From NCBI RefSeq assembly GCF_041860085.1, contig NZ_CP124747.1, forward strand, positions 434,001 through 498,000: DNA of 64,000 nt. Reading direction: 5' to 3'. Shown one piece after another: positions 55,937 to 64,000 of this stretch (position 1 is the first letter of the stretch; every line of letters starts with the position of its first letter). Position numbers and translations under genes: made by a program. Source of the DNA: Schlesneria sp. DSM 10557. GTDB taxonomy: Bacteria; Planctomycetota; Planctomycetia; Planctomycetales; Planctomycetaceae. The notes under the pieces are model-generated. The model was not told the origin of the DNA, did not search any database, and saw only the letters and a list, made by a program, of their open reading frames with translations.

Positions 55937-56295
55937 CGCGGATACCCCCGGTGAACTCCAAGCGGCGGTTTCATGGGGAGTCAGCCCACGTTGGCAATCT
56001 TGAATAAATAGTATATATACTGATCCGTTGATCTGGTGCCGGGACGGTTCAAGCAGGGCGAGTCAATTTCAATTTGTCAACTCAGAGGTGGTGCCGTCAC
56101 CGCGCTGATTCGCGGCGAAGAACGTGTTCTCATCCTGAAATCGGCGAATAAAAGGTATATTTCTTCGTTGGTGCATCGCAGCGACGGGGCGTCAATACGG
56201 AGCCGCATGAACGGGCTTCAGCAGTCAGAAACAGGCGGTTAGCAGTCAAAACAGTGTCGGAAACAAGGTGCACGTGATCCGGAGAGCCTCTGACG
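55937..56295. other. upstream region of the amidohydrolase fusion gene
   Basis: About 360 bases without a gene. It is locally AT-rich near 56000-56021 and contains the palindrome AGTATATATACT (listed separately). The fusion gene starts at 56296 with GGAGAG ahead. Confidence 0.45.
56010..56021. promoter_or_regulatory. 12-bp palindrome, possible GntR-type operator
   Basis: AGTATATATACT is a perfect palindrome in an AT-rich patch 275 bases ahead of the amidohydrolase-aminotransferase gene. FadR-type regulators of the GntR family often bind sites centred on GTATAC, and such a regulator is encoded at 58805, directly behind that gene. The link is inferred. Confidence 0.3.
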
Positions 56296-58656
56296 ATGGC
56301 AGTCAAACCGACCGACTTTTCGAAGCACGATCAGGAGATCTGGGACGAGGAGCTGCAAGACTTTATTCCCGACCGTGTTTTCGACGCGCACGTGCATTTG
56401 TTTAACCCGGTCCATCTGCCTGAGGCAATTCGCGAAAAGCACGCTTGGGGCTACACGGACCTGGCCACGATGCAGCAGTGGGCCGAGCGACTTTATCCCG
56501 GCCGCGAGACTCACTTCCTGTCGTTAGGTACCCCCATCGCCGGGATCGATGTCGCCGCTCACAACGAATGGTGCATCCAGCAAATCAATCTCGACCCCAA
56601 TTCTCGCATGAATCGACTGGTGACTCCCTCCTGCTCGGTCCAGCAGATTGAACGGGACATCCGTGAAAAAGGGTTCATCGGGCTGAAGCCATATCGCGTG
56701 TTTTCGGTGACCGGCGATATTGCGCAGTGCCGCATTGAAGAATTTCTGCCACATGAGCAACTGGAATTGGCGAACGAACTGGGGCTGTGGGTGACGATGC
56801 ACCTGTCCCGGTTCCATGGATGCGGGGACGAGGAGAACCTGAAGGACCTGCAGGAGTACACCTGCCGACGCTATCCCAAGGTGAAGTGGATCTTAGCGCA
56901 TTGCGCTCGCAGTTTTACGTACTGGCCAATTCGCAAGGCGATTGAGCAACTGCGAGAGATGCCCAACATCTGGTACGACGTATCAGCCGTGACGGATGTC
57001 CGTCCGATGATCACGCTGTTTACACGTGAAGATCGTCGTCGGATTTTCTATGGTTCTGACGGGGTCGACGCGACCTACTTTCGCGGGCAGTATGCGGCGT
57101 TGGGGCGTGCGTGGCAGTATGTCGATACAGATCAGCTCGATATCAAATTCCCCCATTGCGACGGTCGGCCAATCCTGGCGGTCTACGAACAACTCCTTTC
57201 GATTAAGCACGCGGCCGAGATTGCTCAATGGTCGCGCGACGATATCGAGCATCTTTTCTGGAAGAATGCGGCAGCGGCGTTCCAGATCCGGTTCAGCGGC
57301 GATACCTCGGTGATCTCTGAGGAAGCCGGGTCGCAGACACAAGAGGTCTATCAGCGGGCGAAGCTCAGGATCCCCGGTGGAACTCAGTTGCTCAGCAAGC
57401 GGCCTGAGATGTTTGCGCCCGGTCGTTGGCCCGCCTATGCCCGTGAAGCGAAAGGTTGTGAAGTCATCGATCTGGATGGGCGACGGTATATCGACATGAC
57501 AACCTCCGGAATCGGAGCGTGCCTGCTGGGCTATGCCGACCCTGATGTCACCCAAGCGGTCCAGCAGCGGATTGCGCGGGGTTCGATGTCGTCGCTCAAT
57601 TCCGCCGAGGAAGTGGAGCTGGCGGATGTGCTGGTCGAGCTTCACCCGTGGGCGGAACAGGTTCGGTATGCGCGTTCGGGAGGCGAATCGATGGCGATTG
57701 CCGTTCGAATTGCCCGCGCCGCAACATCCCGGGACAAAATTGCATTCTGTGGCTATCACGGCTGGTCAGACTGGTACCTTGCCGCGAACGTCACTCCAGG
57801 CGGGCCAAATGATGGACTCGGGGCTCATCTCTTGCCCGGTCTTGCGCCGAACGGGGTTCCCAAGGGACTCGCAGGGACGGCTCTTCCCTTTACTTACAAC
57901 CGGCTGGATGAACTCGAAGATCTGGTCCGTAAACATGGGGATCAGCTCGCCGCTGTCGTGATGGAACCCACGCGATCTCATGATCCCGCTCCCGGATTTC
58001 TGGAAGGTGTCCGAGATCTTTGTCACCGCTGCGGGGCAGCGCTGGTCTTCGACGAAATCTCGTCAGGATGGCGAATGCATCTGGGCGGCGCGCATCTGAA
58101 GTACGGAGTCTTTCCTGATCTGGCCGTATTTGCCAAGGCTATTGGTAATGGTCACCCGATGGCGGCGATCATCGGCCGGCGCGAAGTGATGGACGCGGCT
58201 CAGACGTCCTTTATTTCCAGTACGTATTGGACTGAAGGAGTCGGGCCGACGGCGGCACTGGCGACGATCAAAAAACTGAGAAGGGTCGACATCGCTTCCC
58301 ATACCACGCGAATGGGAGGTCTGGTGCGGGACGGCTGGCGGTCGCTGGGGGAACGAACGGGAGTCCCGGTAAAGGTCTCAGGGCATCCCGCACTTCTGCA
58401 CGTCGGATTTGAGCACGAGCAGGCAGCGGGGCTGGGGACGTTACTGACGGCGAGAATGCTCGACAGAGGTTTCCTCTGCGGGGGTGGTTATTACCCCAGT
58501 TTCGCTCATCGAGAGCGGCATTTGGAGGCGTACTTTGCGGCACTGGAACCTGTGTTTGGGGAGCTGGCCGAAACAATCGAGCGTGGTGACGTGACCCGGA
58601 GACTGCAGGAAGCGGGAGTTTCCGTGCGGCATTCCGGGTTCGCAAGACTGTCATAG
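56296..58656 (+). CDS. fusion of amidohydrolase and class III aminotransferase
   Basis: A 786-residue two-domain protein. Residues 1-330 form an amidohydrolase-2 TIM barrel: FDAHVHLFNP gives the metal ligands H32 and H34, VTMHLSRFHG and ILAHCARSF give further histidines, and FYGSDGVDATY the C-terminal aspartate. Residues 345-786 are a class III aminotransferase or glutamate-1-semialdehyde aminomutase relative: RIPGGTQLLSKRPEMF, YARSGGESMAIAVRIARAAT, LVFDEISSGWRMH and the Schiff-base K614 in VFAKAIGNGHPMAAI. The two activities probably act in sequence on one substrate, but this is not known. It is followed by a regulator and a DUF1501 gene on the same strand. Confidence 0.88.
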   Translation: MAVKPTDFSKHDQEIWDEELQDFIPDRVFDAHVHLFNPVHLPEAIREKHAWGYTDLATMQQWAERLYPGRETHFLSLGTPIAGIDVAAHNEWCIQQINLDPNSRMNRLVTPSCSVQQIERDIREKGFIGLKPYRVFSVTGDIAQCRIEEFLPHEQLELANELGLWVTMHLSRFHGCGDEENLKDLQEYTCRRYPKVKWILAHCARSFTYWPIRKAIEQLREMPNIWYDVSAVTDVRPMITLFTREDRRRIFYGSDGVDATYFRGQYAALGRAWQYVDTDQLDIKFPHCDGRPILAVYEQLLSIKHAAEIAQWSRDDIEHLFWKNAAAAFQIRFSGDTSVISEEAGSQTQEVYQRAKLRIPGGTQLLSKRPEMFAPGRWPAYAREAKGCEVIDLDGRRYIDMTTSGIGACLLGYADPDVTQAVQQRIARGSMSSLNSAEEVELADVLVELHPWAEQVRYARSGGESMAIAVRIARAATSRDKIAFCGYHGWSDWYLAANVTPGGPNDGLGAHLLPGLAPNGVPKGLAGTALPFTYNRLDELEDLVRKHGDQLAAVVMEPTRSHDPAPGFLEGVRDLCHRCGAALVFDEISSGWRMHLGGAHLKYGVFPDLAVFAKAIGNGHPMAAIIGRREVMDAAQTSFISSTYWTEGVGPTAALATIKKLRRVDIASHTTRMGGLVRDGWRSLGERTGVPVKVSGHPALLHVGFEHEQAAGLGTLLTARMLDRGFLCGGGYYPSFAHRERHLEAYFAALEPVFGELAETIERGDVTRRLQEAGVSVRHSGFARLS

Positions 58657-58804
58657 GTGATCTCCGATTGTGATCGCGAGCCTCGCTCGCGTCGCTTTCG
58701 GCAAGACTGGCGGCGACCAAAGAAAGCAGGATGGCACACCGATGTCAGGGATGTTGATATGACGACTGAAGTCTTTTGACGTAGGGCCTGGAAGAGAGCG
58801 ATTG

Positions 58805-59536
58805 ATGATGAGTCACGAATCGGCCAGTCGGCCGGAAACTCAAGTCCGGGAACTGGCTCGAATCATTCGGATGCGGATCCAGTCCGAGCAGTTGGAAGAG
58901 GGGGCGCTTTTTATGACAGAAGCGCAGCTTGCTGATGAATATAAAGCCTCTCGCACGGTGACGCGCGAAGCGGTCAGCCGACTGCAGGCGCTGGGGATCC
59001 TGGAAGGACGTAAACGGAAAGGCCTGATCGTCCGGCGGCCGGATCCACTGAGCCTGTTTCAGCACAGTCTTCCCTCACTGTTGACGTCACCGGAAGACTG
59101 GCACGACCTGGGACAGTTTCGTTACGCCTTGGAAGTCGGAGCCATTGAACTGGCGATCCGTAACGCGACCGATGAACAGATTGAACGACTGGCGGAAGTC
59201 GAGGCCGAACTCGAACAGGCGGTATTGAAGGATCCTGCCTCGCCGGAGTCCGTTGAGCTGGATATCAAATTTCATTCGCTGATTCTGGAGATGACGGGGT
59301 CGCGGATGATTGCCGGTATGCAGCAGATTCTGGTGCAGTTCTTTCAAGAGTCACCACCGACCAATCTGTCCCCTTCGGCGGCCGAGCGAGTATGCTGGGA
59401 ACATCGTGAGCTGTTGAACGCGATTCGGGACCGGGATGTCGAACGGGCCCGATCAATGATCCGTATTCAGATTCGATCTACGCTCGATTCCGCATCGAGT
59501 GTGAGCAGTGGTGAGGCGACGGACGTTTCGCATTAA
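58805..59536 (+). CDS. GntR/FadR-family transcription regulator
   Basis: A 243-residue ligand-responsive repressor or activator. The winged helix (residues 15-80) has MTEAQLADEYKASRTVTREA and VSRLQALGILEGR, typical of GntR. The C-terminal FCD domain is helical, with ELDIKFHSLILEM and CWEHRELLNAI carrying the aspartate and histidines that bind metal and a carboxylate ligand. ATGATG at 58805-58810 follows GGAAGAGAG. It lies 148 bases behind the fusion gene and 82 bases ahead of the DUF1501 gene, so it may control the unit in response to its substrate. Confidence 0.88.
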   Translation: MMSHESASRPETQVRELARIIRMRIQSEQLEEGALFMTEAQLADEYKASRTVTREAVSRLQALGILEGRKRKGLIVRRPDPLSLFQHSLPSLLTSPEDWHDLGQFRYALEVGAIELAIRNATDEQIERLAEVEAELEQAVLKDPASPESVELDIKFHSLILEMTGSRMIAGMQQILVQFFQESPPTNLSPSAAERVCWEHRELLNAIRDRDVERARSMIRIQIRSTLDSASSVSSGEATDVSH

Positions 59537-59618
59537 CCGCAACTCGACAGGCTATGGGATGAGTGACCCGGATCAACAAACCGGGATCAACAAACATTGA
59601 GTTCGATAGAAGAGAGCC

Positions 59619-61037
59619 ATGAATCATCAATCTTTTCGGAAGTACTCACGACGTGATTTTTTAGTTGCTTCCAGCGTGGGCCTGGCGGTCAGTTCGTTCG
59701 GCCGGACGCTTTCGGCAGCATCCACGCCATCCTCGCCGGGCCGAAAAGTTGCGAAGTCGACGATCCTGTTTTTCCTGTGCGGGGGGGCGTCGCATCTGGA
59801 CATGTGGGATTTGAAGCCCAAGGCTCCACTGGAATATCGGGGCCCCTTCCAGCCGATTGCCACGTCGGCGCCCGGAGTGCAGTTGAGTGAGCATCTTCCT
59901 CTGCTGGCGCAGCAGGCCCACCATCTGGCTCTGATCAATTCCGTGGGAGCGACGGTCAACACGAATGATCATCACGCTGGGTACTACCACAATCTGACTG
60001 GCCATGTGCCGGACCCGACATTTCTGATTCAGGGGAATAATCGCACTCCGTATCCTGATGACTGGCCTTACATGGGAAGTGTGGTCGCATCGCGTCGTCC
60101 GCAAAGGCCGGGCCTGCCGAATGCTGTATCGTTGCCTTACAAGCCGAGTCAGGCTCCTTACACGCGGCCCGGCCAGTTCGGTGCCAAGCTGGGAGTGAAG
60201 TTCGATCCCTTGTTCGTATACGGTAAAAACGACAATCCGACGGAATTTCAGGCGCCGGACCTGGCGCTGACGACCGGTGTGACCTCCAATCGATTCAGCC
60301 AGCGGAATGGCTTATTGTCGGGGCTGGACGCCGCTCGGCGCGATCTGGATCAGTTTGCCAGCGTACATACCTGGAACGATCAGCAGCAGCGCGCGATCTC
60401 GCTGTTGTCATCCGCGGCAACGACCCGGGCCTTTGATGTCTCTCACGAGAAGCCAGAGACCATTGCGCGATACGGCAAGACCGTGAATGGAATGAGTCTG
60501 CTGGCGGCACGCCGACTGGTGGAAGCAGGGGTTCCCTTTGTTACGGTCTTCTGGTCGGAAGAGAACGATGCCGTAGCGAAGAAGTGTCTGAGTGGCGGTG
60601 GTTGGGACACCCATGGCAATAACTTCGGCTGCTTGAAAGAAGACCTGTTGCCCGAGTTCGACCGGGGATTCTCGGCTTTGATTGAGGATCTGGCTGATCG
60701 GGGTCTATTGGATGAGACCCTGTTGATGGTTACCAGCGAGATGGGGCGAACTCCGAAAATCGGCGATCCTCGCTCGGGAGGCGTCAAAGGAGCTGGGCGC
60801 GACCACTGGACTCACTGCCTCACCGATGTCCTGGCTGGCGGGGGAATTCGAGGTGGTCAAACATTCGGATCGAGCGACCGGTTGGCAGAATATCCTGCCA
60901 GCCGACCCGTCACACCCGCGGATGTGACCAAGACCGTCTATCACGCGATGGGGATCGAGAATCTCGAAGCGTTCGACAACCAGGGACGTCCGTTTCATCT
61001 CTTGGAAGAGGGACAACCGCTGATTGATCTTTTCTAG
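59619..61037 (+). CDS. DUF1501 protein, Tat-exported
   Basis: A 472-residue DUF1501 family protein of the sulfatase/alkaline-phosphatase fold. The twin-arginine signal is YSRRDFLVASSVGLAVSSFG. FLCGGASHLDMWDLKPKAPL, GGGWDTHGNNFGCL, DETLLMVTSEMGRTPKIGD and GAGRDHWTHCLTDVLAGGG are family motifs. Its activity is not established. It ends the plus-strand run with the amidohydrolase fusion and GntR gene, 82 bases behind the latter. It is related to the gene at 18141 but distinctly different. Confidence 0.9.
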   Translation: MNHQSFRKYSRRDFLVASSVGLAVSSFGRTLSAASTPSSPGRKVAKSTILFFLCGGASHLDMWDLKPKAPLEYRGPFQPIATSAPGVQLSEHLPLLAQQAHHLALINSVGATVNTNDHHAGYYHNLTGHVPDPTFLIQGNNRTPYPDDWPYMGSVVASRRPQRPGLPNAVSLPYKPSQAPYTRPGQFGAKLGVKFDPLFVYGKNDNPTEFQAPDLALTTGVTSNRFSQRNGLLSGLDAARRDLDQFASVHTWNDQQQRAISLLSSAATTRAFDVSHEKPETIARYGKTVNGMSLLAARRLVEAGVPFVTVFWSEENDAVAKKCLSGGGWDTHGNNFGCLKEDLLPEFDRGFSALIEDLADRGLLDETLLMVTSEMGRTPKIGDPRSGGVKGAGRDHWTHCLTDVLAGGGIRGGQTFGSSDRLAEYPASRPVTPADVTKTVYHAMGIENLEAFDNQGRPFHLLEEGQPLIDLF

Positions 61038-61137
61038 GGGAATATTCTGTTCGATCAGGGACAGGGGCCGCGGAAGAGGAGCAGACCTGAATTGGAATCG
61101 GGACGGCCACGGCGACCGCCCCGTGTTAAAAAGCAGA

Positions 61138-61434
61138 CTACGATTCTTGCTCTGGTGTGTCTTTGTCTTCCTGCTCAGCAGGGACGACCTCGTCAATACC
61201 ATCGTCCAGCCAGCCGAGGATGTCGCCTGTTTTGATCGGGCTATCTGCAAGCTTCTCGATCGTGACGACCCGGCCCGACATTTCTGACAGGATGTCAAAC
61301 GTCACTGCCGGGATTCTGAGTTCGACAATAAAGTCGCCCGCCAGGATCAGGTCCCCCTCGTCCACCAGCCAGCCACTGACGCAGAGTGGCTCGTTTTCAC
61401 AGCGCAGATCGGGAACAAGGATAGGAATGCGCAT
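61138..61434 (-). CDS. biotinyl/lipoyl-fold protein without the lysine
   Basis: A 98-residue protein with the beta-barrel of biotinyl/lipoyl carrier domains: RIPILVPDLRCENEPLCVSG, then GDLILAGDFIVELRI and ILSEMSGRVVTI, and a C-terminal DSPIKTGDILGWLDD. The turn that normally carries the modified lysine (D-K-A or M-K-M) reads RIPAVTFDI here, with no lysine, so attachment of the cofactor looks impossible. The acidic tail EQEDKDTPEQES is disordered. Its ATG lies 6 bases behind the mog gene, so they are co-transcribed. A structural or binding role is more likely than acyl transfer. Confidence 0.75.
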   Translation of the reverse strand: MRIPILVPDLRCENEPLCVSGWLVDEGDLILAGDFIVELRIPAVTFDILSEMSGRVVTIEKLADSPIKTGDILGWLDDGIDEVVPAEQEDKDTPEQES

Positions 61435-61440
61435 GTGATC

Positions 61441-61971
61441 TCATTTCCTGGGGCGAAAGGCTTTAATACGTGTTTCATCCGTCGTCAGAAAGGGGCCTTC
61501 CAGCAGATCGATACAGTAGGGAATCGCGGGAAAAACGGCGTCGAGGCATTCCTGAATCGCGCGTGGCTGACCCGGCAGGTTGACAATCAGAGCTTGGCCG
61601 CAGATGCCTGCTGTCTGGCGCGACAAGATCGCGGTGGGAACTTTTTCCAGTGACACTTTCCGCATGAGTTCACCGAAGCCCGGCATCATCTTTTCGCAGA
61701 CCGCCTCGGTCGCTTCGGGAGTTACGTCGCGCAGGGCGGGCCCGGTTCCCCCGGTGGTGATCACCAGACAACACTCTTCACGGGTGCACAGTTCACGCAG
61801 GGTTTCTTCGATAACAGGTCGTTCATCAGGAATGACTCGGTCGATGTGTTCGAAGGGGCTGGTGAGCACATTGCTGAGATACTCGCGGATGGCAGGGCCA
61901 CCTTTGTCTTCGTATTCTCCCCGGCTGGCTCGATCAGATACGGTCACAATTCCGATGCGGATGGCCTTCAT
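61441..61971 (-). CDS. mog: molybdopterin adenylyltransferase
   Basis: A 176-residue MogA/MoaB-type protein that adenylylates molybdopterin in cofactor synthesis. RIGIVTVSDRASRGEYEDK opens the domain, VITTGGTGPALRDVTPEAT is the molybdopterin-binding motif with the catalytic aspartate region, and PGFGELMRKVS and ILSRQTAGICGQALIVNLPG complete the MoCF_biosynth fold. MoaB proteins have the same motifs, so the choice between mog and moaB is not certain. The ATG at 61971 is set by homology. The gene is followed after six bases by the lipoyl-fold gene, an association of unknown meaning. Confidence 0.88.
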   Translation of the reverse strand: MKAIRIGIVTVSDRASRGEYEDKGGPAIREYLSNVLTSPFEHIDRVIPDERPVIEETLRELCTREECCLVITTGGTGPALRDVTPEATEAVCEKMMPGFGELMRKVSLEKVPTAILSRQTAGICGQALIVNLPGQPRAIQECLDAVFPAIPYCIDLLEGPFLTTDETRIKAFRPRK

Positions 61972-62119
61972 GCGAATGCTTTGATTTTCTATCTCGAGTA
62001 AAAAATGATCGGTCACTGACCATGATTGGTCACTGACACAGGGCAGTGCACAGCAGCAGCAGATCAAGTGCCAGCGTGAACTGGACTCGGGCCGACGAAC
62101 CGAGCCTCGCCAGCGAGTA

Positions 62120-63073
62120 TTACAGGCTGACTTCCGGGGCGTTGATCAGTTCTTCATGTCCCCGAAGCTCATTGATTTTGCGTTTGACCGCTTTTCGGAG
62201 TTCCATCCACTGGTTCACTGCGGTGTGAAACTCTTCCGACACCTCTGCCAGTGCAGATTGTGACTGCGATCCATCTGCCATTGTTCTCTGCAGTTCGATG
62301 ATGGCGGGTTCGAGCTTTTGTTTCAAGAACTCGATACACCCTTTGGACAAGCGTTCGATCTCCTCCGCGAGATGCTTGACTTCGTGTCGGTCGTCGTAGC
62401 GTTCGGCTTCAGAAAGCTCTCGCATCATCGTCACTTGAGAATTCGATTGACGCGATTCGGCGTTGACCAGACGACCGAAGGGGTTTTCGTCATGTTTTGC
62501 GGCGTTCGATGCCCGTTCGGCTCGCTTTAATCCTTCGCGGGCTTTGTCAAAATCCGGGCGAACTTCCAGAGCCTTCTTGAAGTAGATGATGGCCATCGGG
62601 AGGTTGCCGGAATCCGCATAGAGATTCGCGAGATTCTGATACCCTTCAGCAAACTTGGGATTCAATCGAGTTGCTTCTCGATAGGCCGAAATCGCGAGCT
62701 GCAACTTATTCTGCTTTCGCTGTGCAATTCCCAGATTGAAGTAGGCTTCGACGCAACGCTTATCTTTCTGAATGGCCTTGCTCAAAACTTCGACCGCTTT
62801 CTGATGTTCCTTCATCCGATTGTAGATTGCTCCCAGGTTCGTCAGGTGACGTGCCTCCTGCGGTTGCAGCAGTGTCAGCTTGAGGAAGCGGTCTACGGAG
62901 GTGGCAAGGTCCCCTTCGAGGTAGGCAATTGTCGCAATCCCTTCATGAGCATCAATGCAGTCGGGGTCGACCTCAATCGCTTTGTCGTAAAGCTCTTTGG
63001 CCTGTTTAAGCTGCTCGAGCTGCAGGCAGTCGCTTGCCAGTTTGCAGAGTCCCTGGGCTTTGGCATTACTCAT
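62120..63073 (-). CDS. TPR-repeat protein
   Basis: A 317-residue cytoplasmic protein with at least five tetratricopeptide repeats in the first 200 residues (QLEQLKQAKELYDKAIEVDP, EHQKAVEVLSKAIQKDKR, NKLQLAISAYREATRLNPKF, NLPMAIIYFKKALEVRPDF). The C-terminal 110 residues are a long charged helix region (HLAEEIERLSKGCIEFLKQK), likely a coiled coil for dimerisation. No enzyme motif is visible. The ATG at 63073 has AGAGG ahead; an upstream frame to 63127 was rejected. No partner gene can be named. Confidence 0.82.
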   Translation of the reverse strand: MSNAKAQGLCKLASDCLQLEQLKQAKELYDKAIEVDPDCIDAHEGIATIAYLEGDLATSVDRFLKLTLLQPQEARHLTNLGAIYNRMKEHQKAVEVLSKAIQKDKRCVEAYFNLGIAQRKQNKLQLAISAYREATRLNPKFAEGYQNLANLYADSGNLPMAIIYFKKALEVRPDFDKAREGLKRAERASNAAKHDENPFGRLVNAESRQSNSQVTMMRELSEAERYDDRHEVKHLAEEIERLSKGCIEFLKQKLEPAIIELQRTMADGSQSQSALAEVSEEFHTAVNQWMELRKAVKRKINELRGHEELINAPEVSL

Positions 63074-63491
63074 GTTGAAGAACCTCTGCCATTCGATGAC
63101 TGGACTTGAGTTCACAGAACACAACATGCACGAGCTGACTGTGCAGAGATCACGCTGCGAAGCCTGCTCGGATCGGTGGCAACTTGATTCAGGGCGAAAA
63201 GTCAGGAGGAGTCGTTTTGAGTGGTGTGCGATTATAGAGCGAGTGCGCGCGATTCGTCAAAACGAGATCAAATATCGCTGATGCGAATTTGCGAGCTCGG
63301 GCGAGAGCGGAGGGGTTCCCGGGATGGAATTGATTTCACTGGATGACGAAACCCGGCGGCTTATCGAGTGAAGAGATTGGCGGTGTGGGATCCGGGAGGG
63401 GAACACTCAGCGTCCTGGCTGTCCCCTTGTTATCACTGTACGGCAGCTTGCACCAGTATGTCGGTCAGACGTGCGAGTCAGGGCTCGACAG
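63074..63491. other. intergenic region
   Basis: About 420 bases between two minus-strand genes, containing the promoter of the TPR gene at its left end. No hairpin, operator or convincing frame was seen. Confidence 0.35.
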
Positions 63492-64000
63492 TCATTCCAG
63501 TTCTTCTTCGAGGTCATCGTCATCGGTCGAGCGCATACTCAGCGAGATGGCTTCCAGCACTTTGCGAGTCTGTTCCAGTTCGTGATCCGTTCCCTGGTAA
63601 AGGACCAGAATGGTCTGGTCACTCGTTTGGAACGCCCTGAGGCACGCCGAGTTGATCAGGTCGTAGCACTCGAAATCGAGATCACGTCCGAGTGCGGGGA
63701 ATCCGCAGAAGCTGCCCACGACATCGACGACATCGATTCCCTCGTAGTCCTGTTCGAATGCGGCCGAGACCGTGTTCAGCACCTCCTCGGGATCGGGCCG
63801 GGAAGGGAAGATCACGGCCGTCCAGAACGATGTTCCGGGGCTTTGCACAGTGATGGTCACTTCTTCATCGCTGGCTTGCTCATCCAGGCTCCAGGTGGAA
63901 GGGAACTGGAACTGAATGCCGAACTTGCTGTAGTCGTTGAGCTTGCTCGAGGGGGCAGCGTGGCCGCACGTTTCATGATCGTGATGGTCGTGGCCGCACC
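63492..64000 (-). CDS. partial protein with His/Cys-rich segment, cut by the window edge
   Basis: The reading frame on the minus strand runs from the window edge to a stop at 63492 and is open throughout, so the start lies outside. The visible 168 residues begin CGHDHHDHETCGHAAP, a striking His/Cys cluster that could bind a metal, followed by a beta-rich domain: YSKFGIQFQFPSTWSLDEQ, then ITVQSPGTSFWTAVIFPSR and VVDVVGSFCGFPALGRDLDF. The tail is acidic (TDDDDLEEELE). No family recognised. GTG at 63858-63860 is an internal in-frame codon, not a convincing start, because the upstream sequence reads as protein. Confidence 0.65.
   Translation of the reverse strand, partial: CGHDHHDHETCGHAAPSSKLNDYSKFGIQFQFPSTWSLDEQASDEEVTITVQSPGTSFWTAVIFPSRPDPEEVLNTVSAAFEQDYEGIDVVDVVGSFCGFPALGRDLDFECYDLINSACLRAFQTSDQTILVLYQGTDHELEQTRKVLEAISLSMRSTDDDDLEEELE

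Overview
The window looks like a chromosomal segment of a planctomycete (phylum Planctomycetota, most likely order Planctomycetales). This rests on family content: a DUF1559 pseudopilin-like protein, two Tat-type DUF1501 proteins, a neutral-ceramidase-like secreted protein, a fused double-length UvrA, an HTTM membrane protein, and many lone genes with long gaps rather than compact operons. The exact genus cannot be read from the sequence alone. No rRNA, tRNA or CRISPR array was seen.

Layout. About 0.5-5.3 kb carries metabolic genes (class V aminotransferase, dapF, an amidophosphoribosyltransferase, a GNAT acetyltransferase). After a gene-poor kilobase, 6.4-13.9 kb is a plus-strand run: DUF1559 protein, lipoprotein, membrane-TPR protein, a three-domain protease/jelly-roll/SirB1 protein and a GT4 glycosyltransferase. 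14.0-25.5 kb is mainly minus strand: HTTM protein and partner, DUF1501 protein, LysM L,D-transpeptidase, ketoacyl synthase, small membrane protein, Cys-rich lipoprotein and leuC, with a plus-strand Ntn asparaginase among them. A rubredoxin-like/metallo-beta-lactamase protein lies at 26.6-27.4 kb.

The accessory zone is about 27.4-35 kb. It holds diverged 70-bp repeats, truncated ISAs1, IS4, IS66 and IS3 transposase genes, an apparently intact HUH/Y1 REP-type transposase with short recurring motifs around it, and four orphan genes of unknown function, two of them visibly AT-richer than the rest. 35-42 kb holds a ceramidase-like enzyme, a two-gene cassette with an AbiEii-type nucleotidyltransferase, a HEAT-like lipoprotein, a SEC-C mini-protein, and an overlapping pair of P-loop kinase and Thg1-like 3'-5' polymerase that looks like an RNA-repair module.

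42.4-64 kb returns to core-like content: holB, a duplicated cyanophycinase-like protein, an old-yellow-enzyme-like oxidoreductase, a 2,517-residue UvrA with four ABC signatures and an unrecognised C-terminal domain, and an apparent module of an amidohydrolase/class III aminotransferase fusion, a FadR-type regulator and a DUF1501 protein. It ends with a lipoyl-fold protein, mog, a TPR protein and a gene cut by the window edge.

Most unusual items: the UvrA fusion with its extra domain, the amidohydrolase-aminotransferase fusion, the protease-SirB1 fusion, the kinase/Thg1 pair and the AbiEii cassette. All functions are inferred by reading the sequence; no database search was run.
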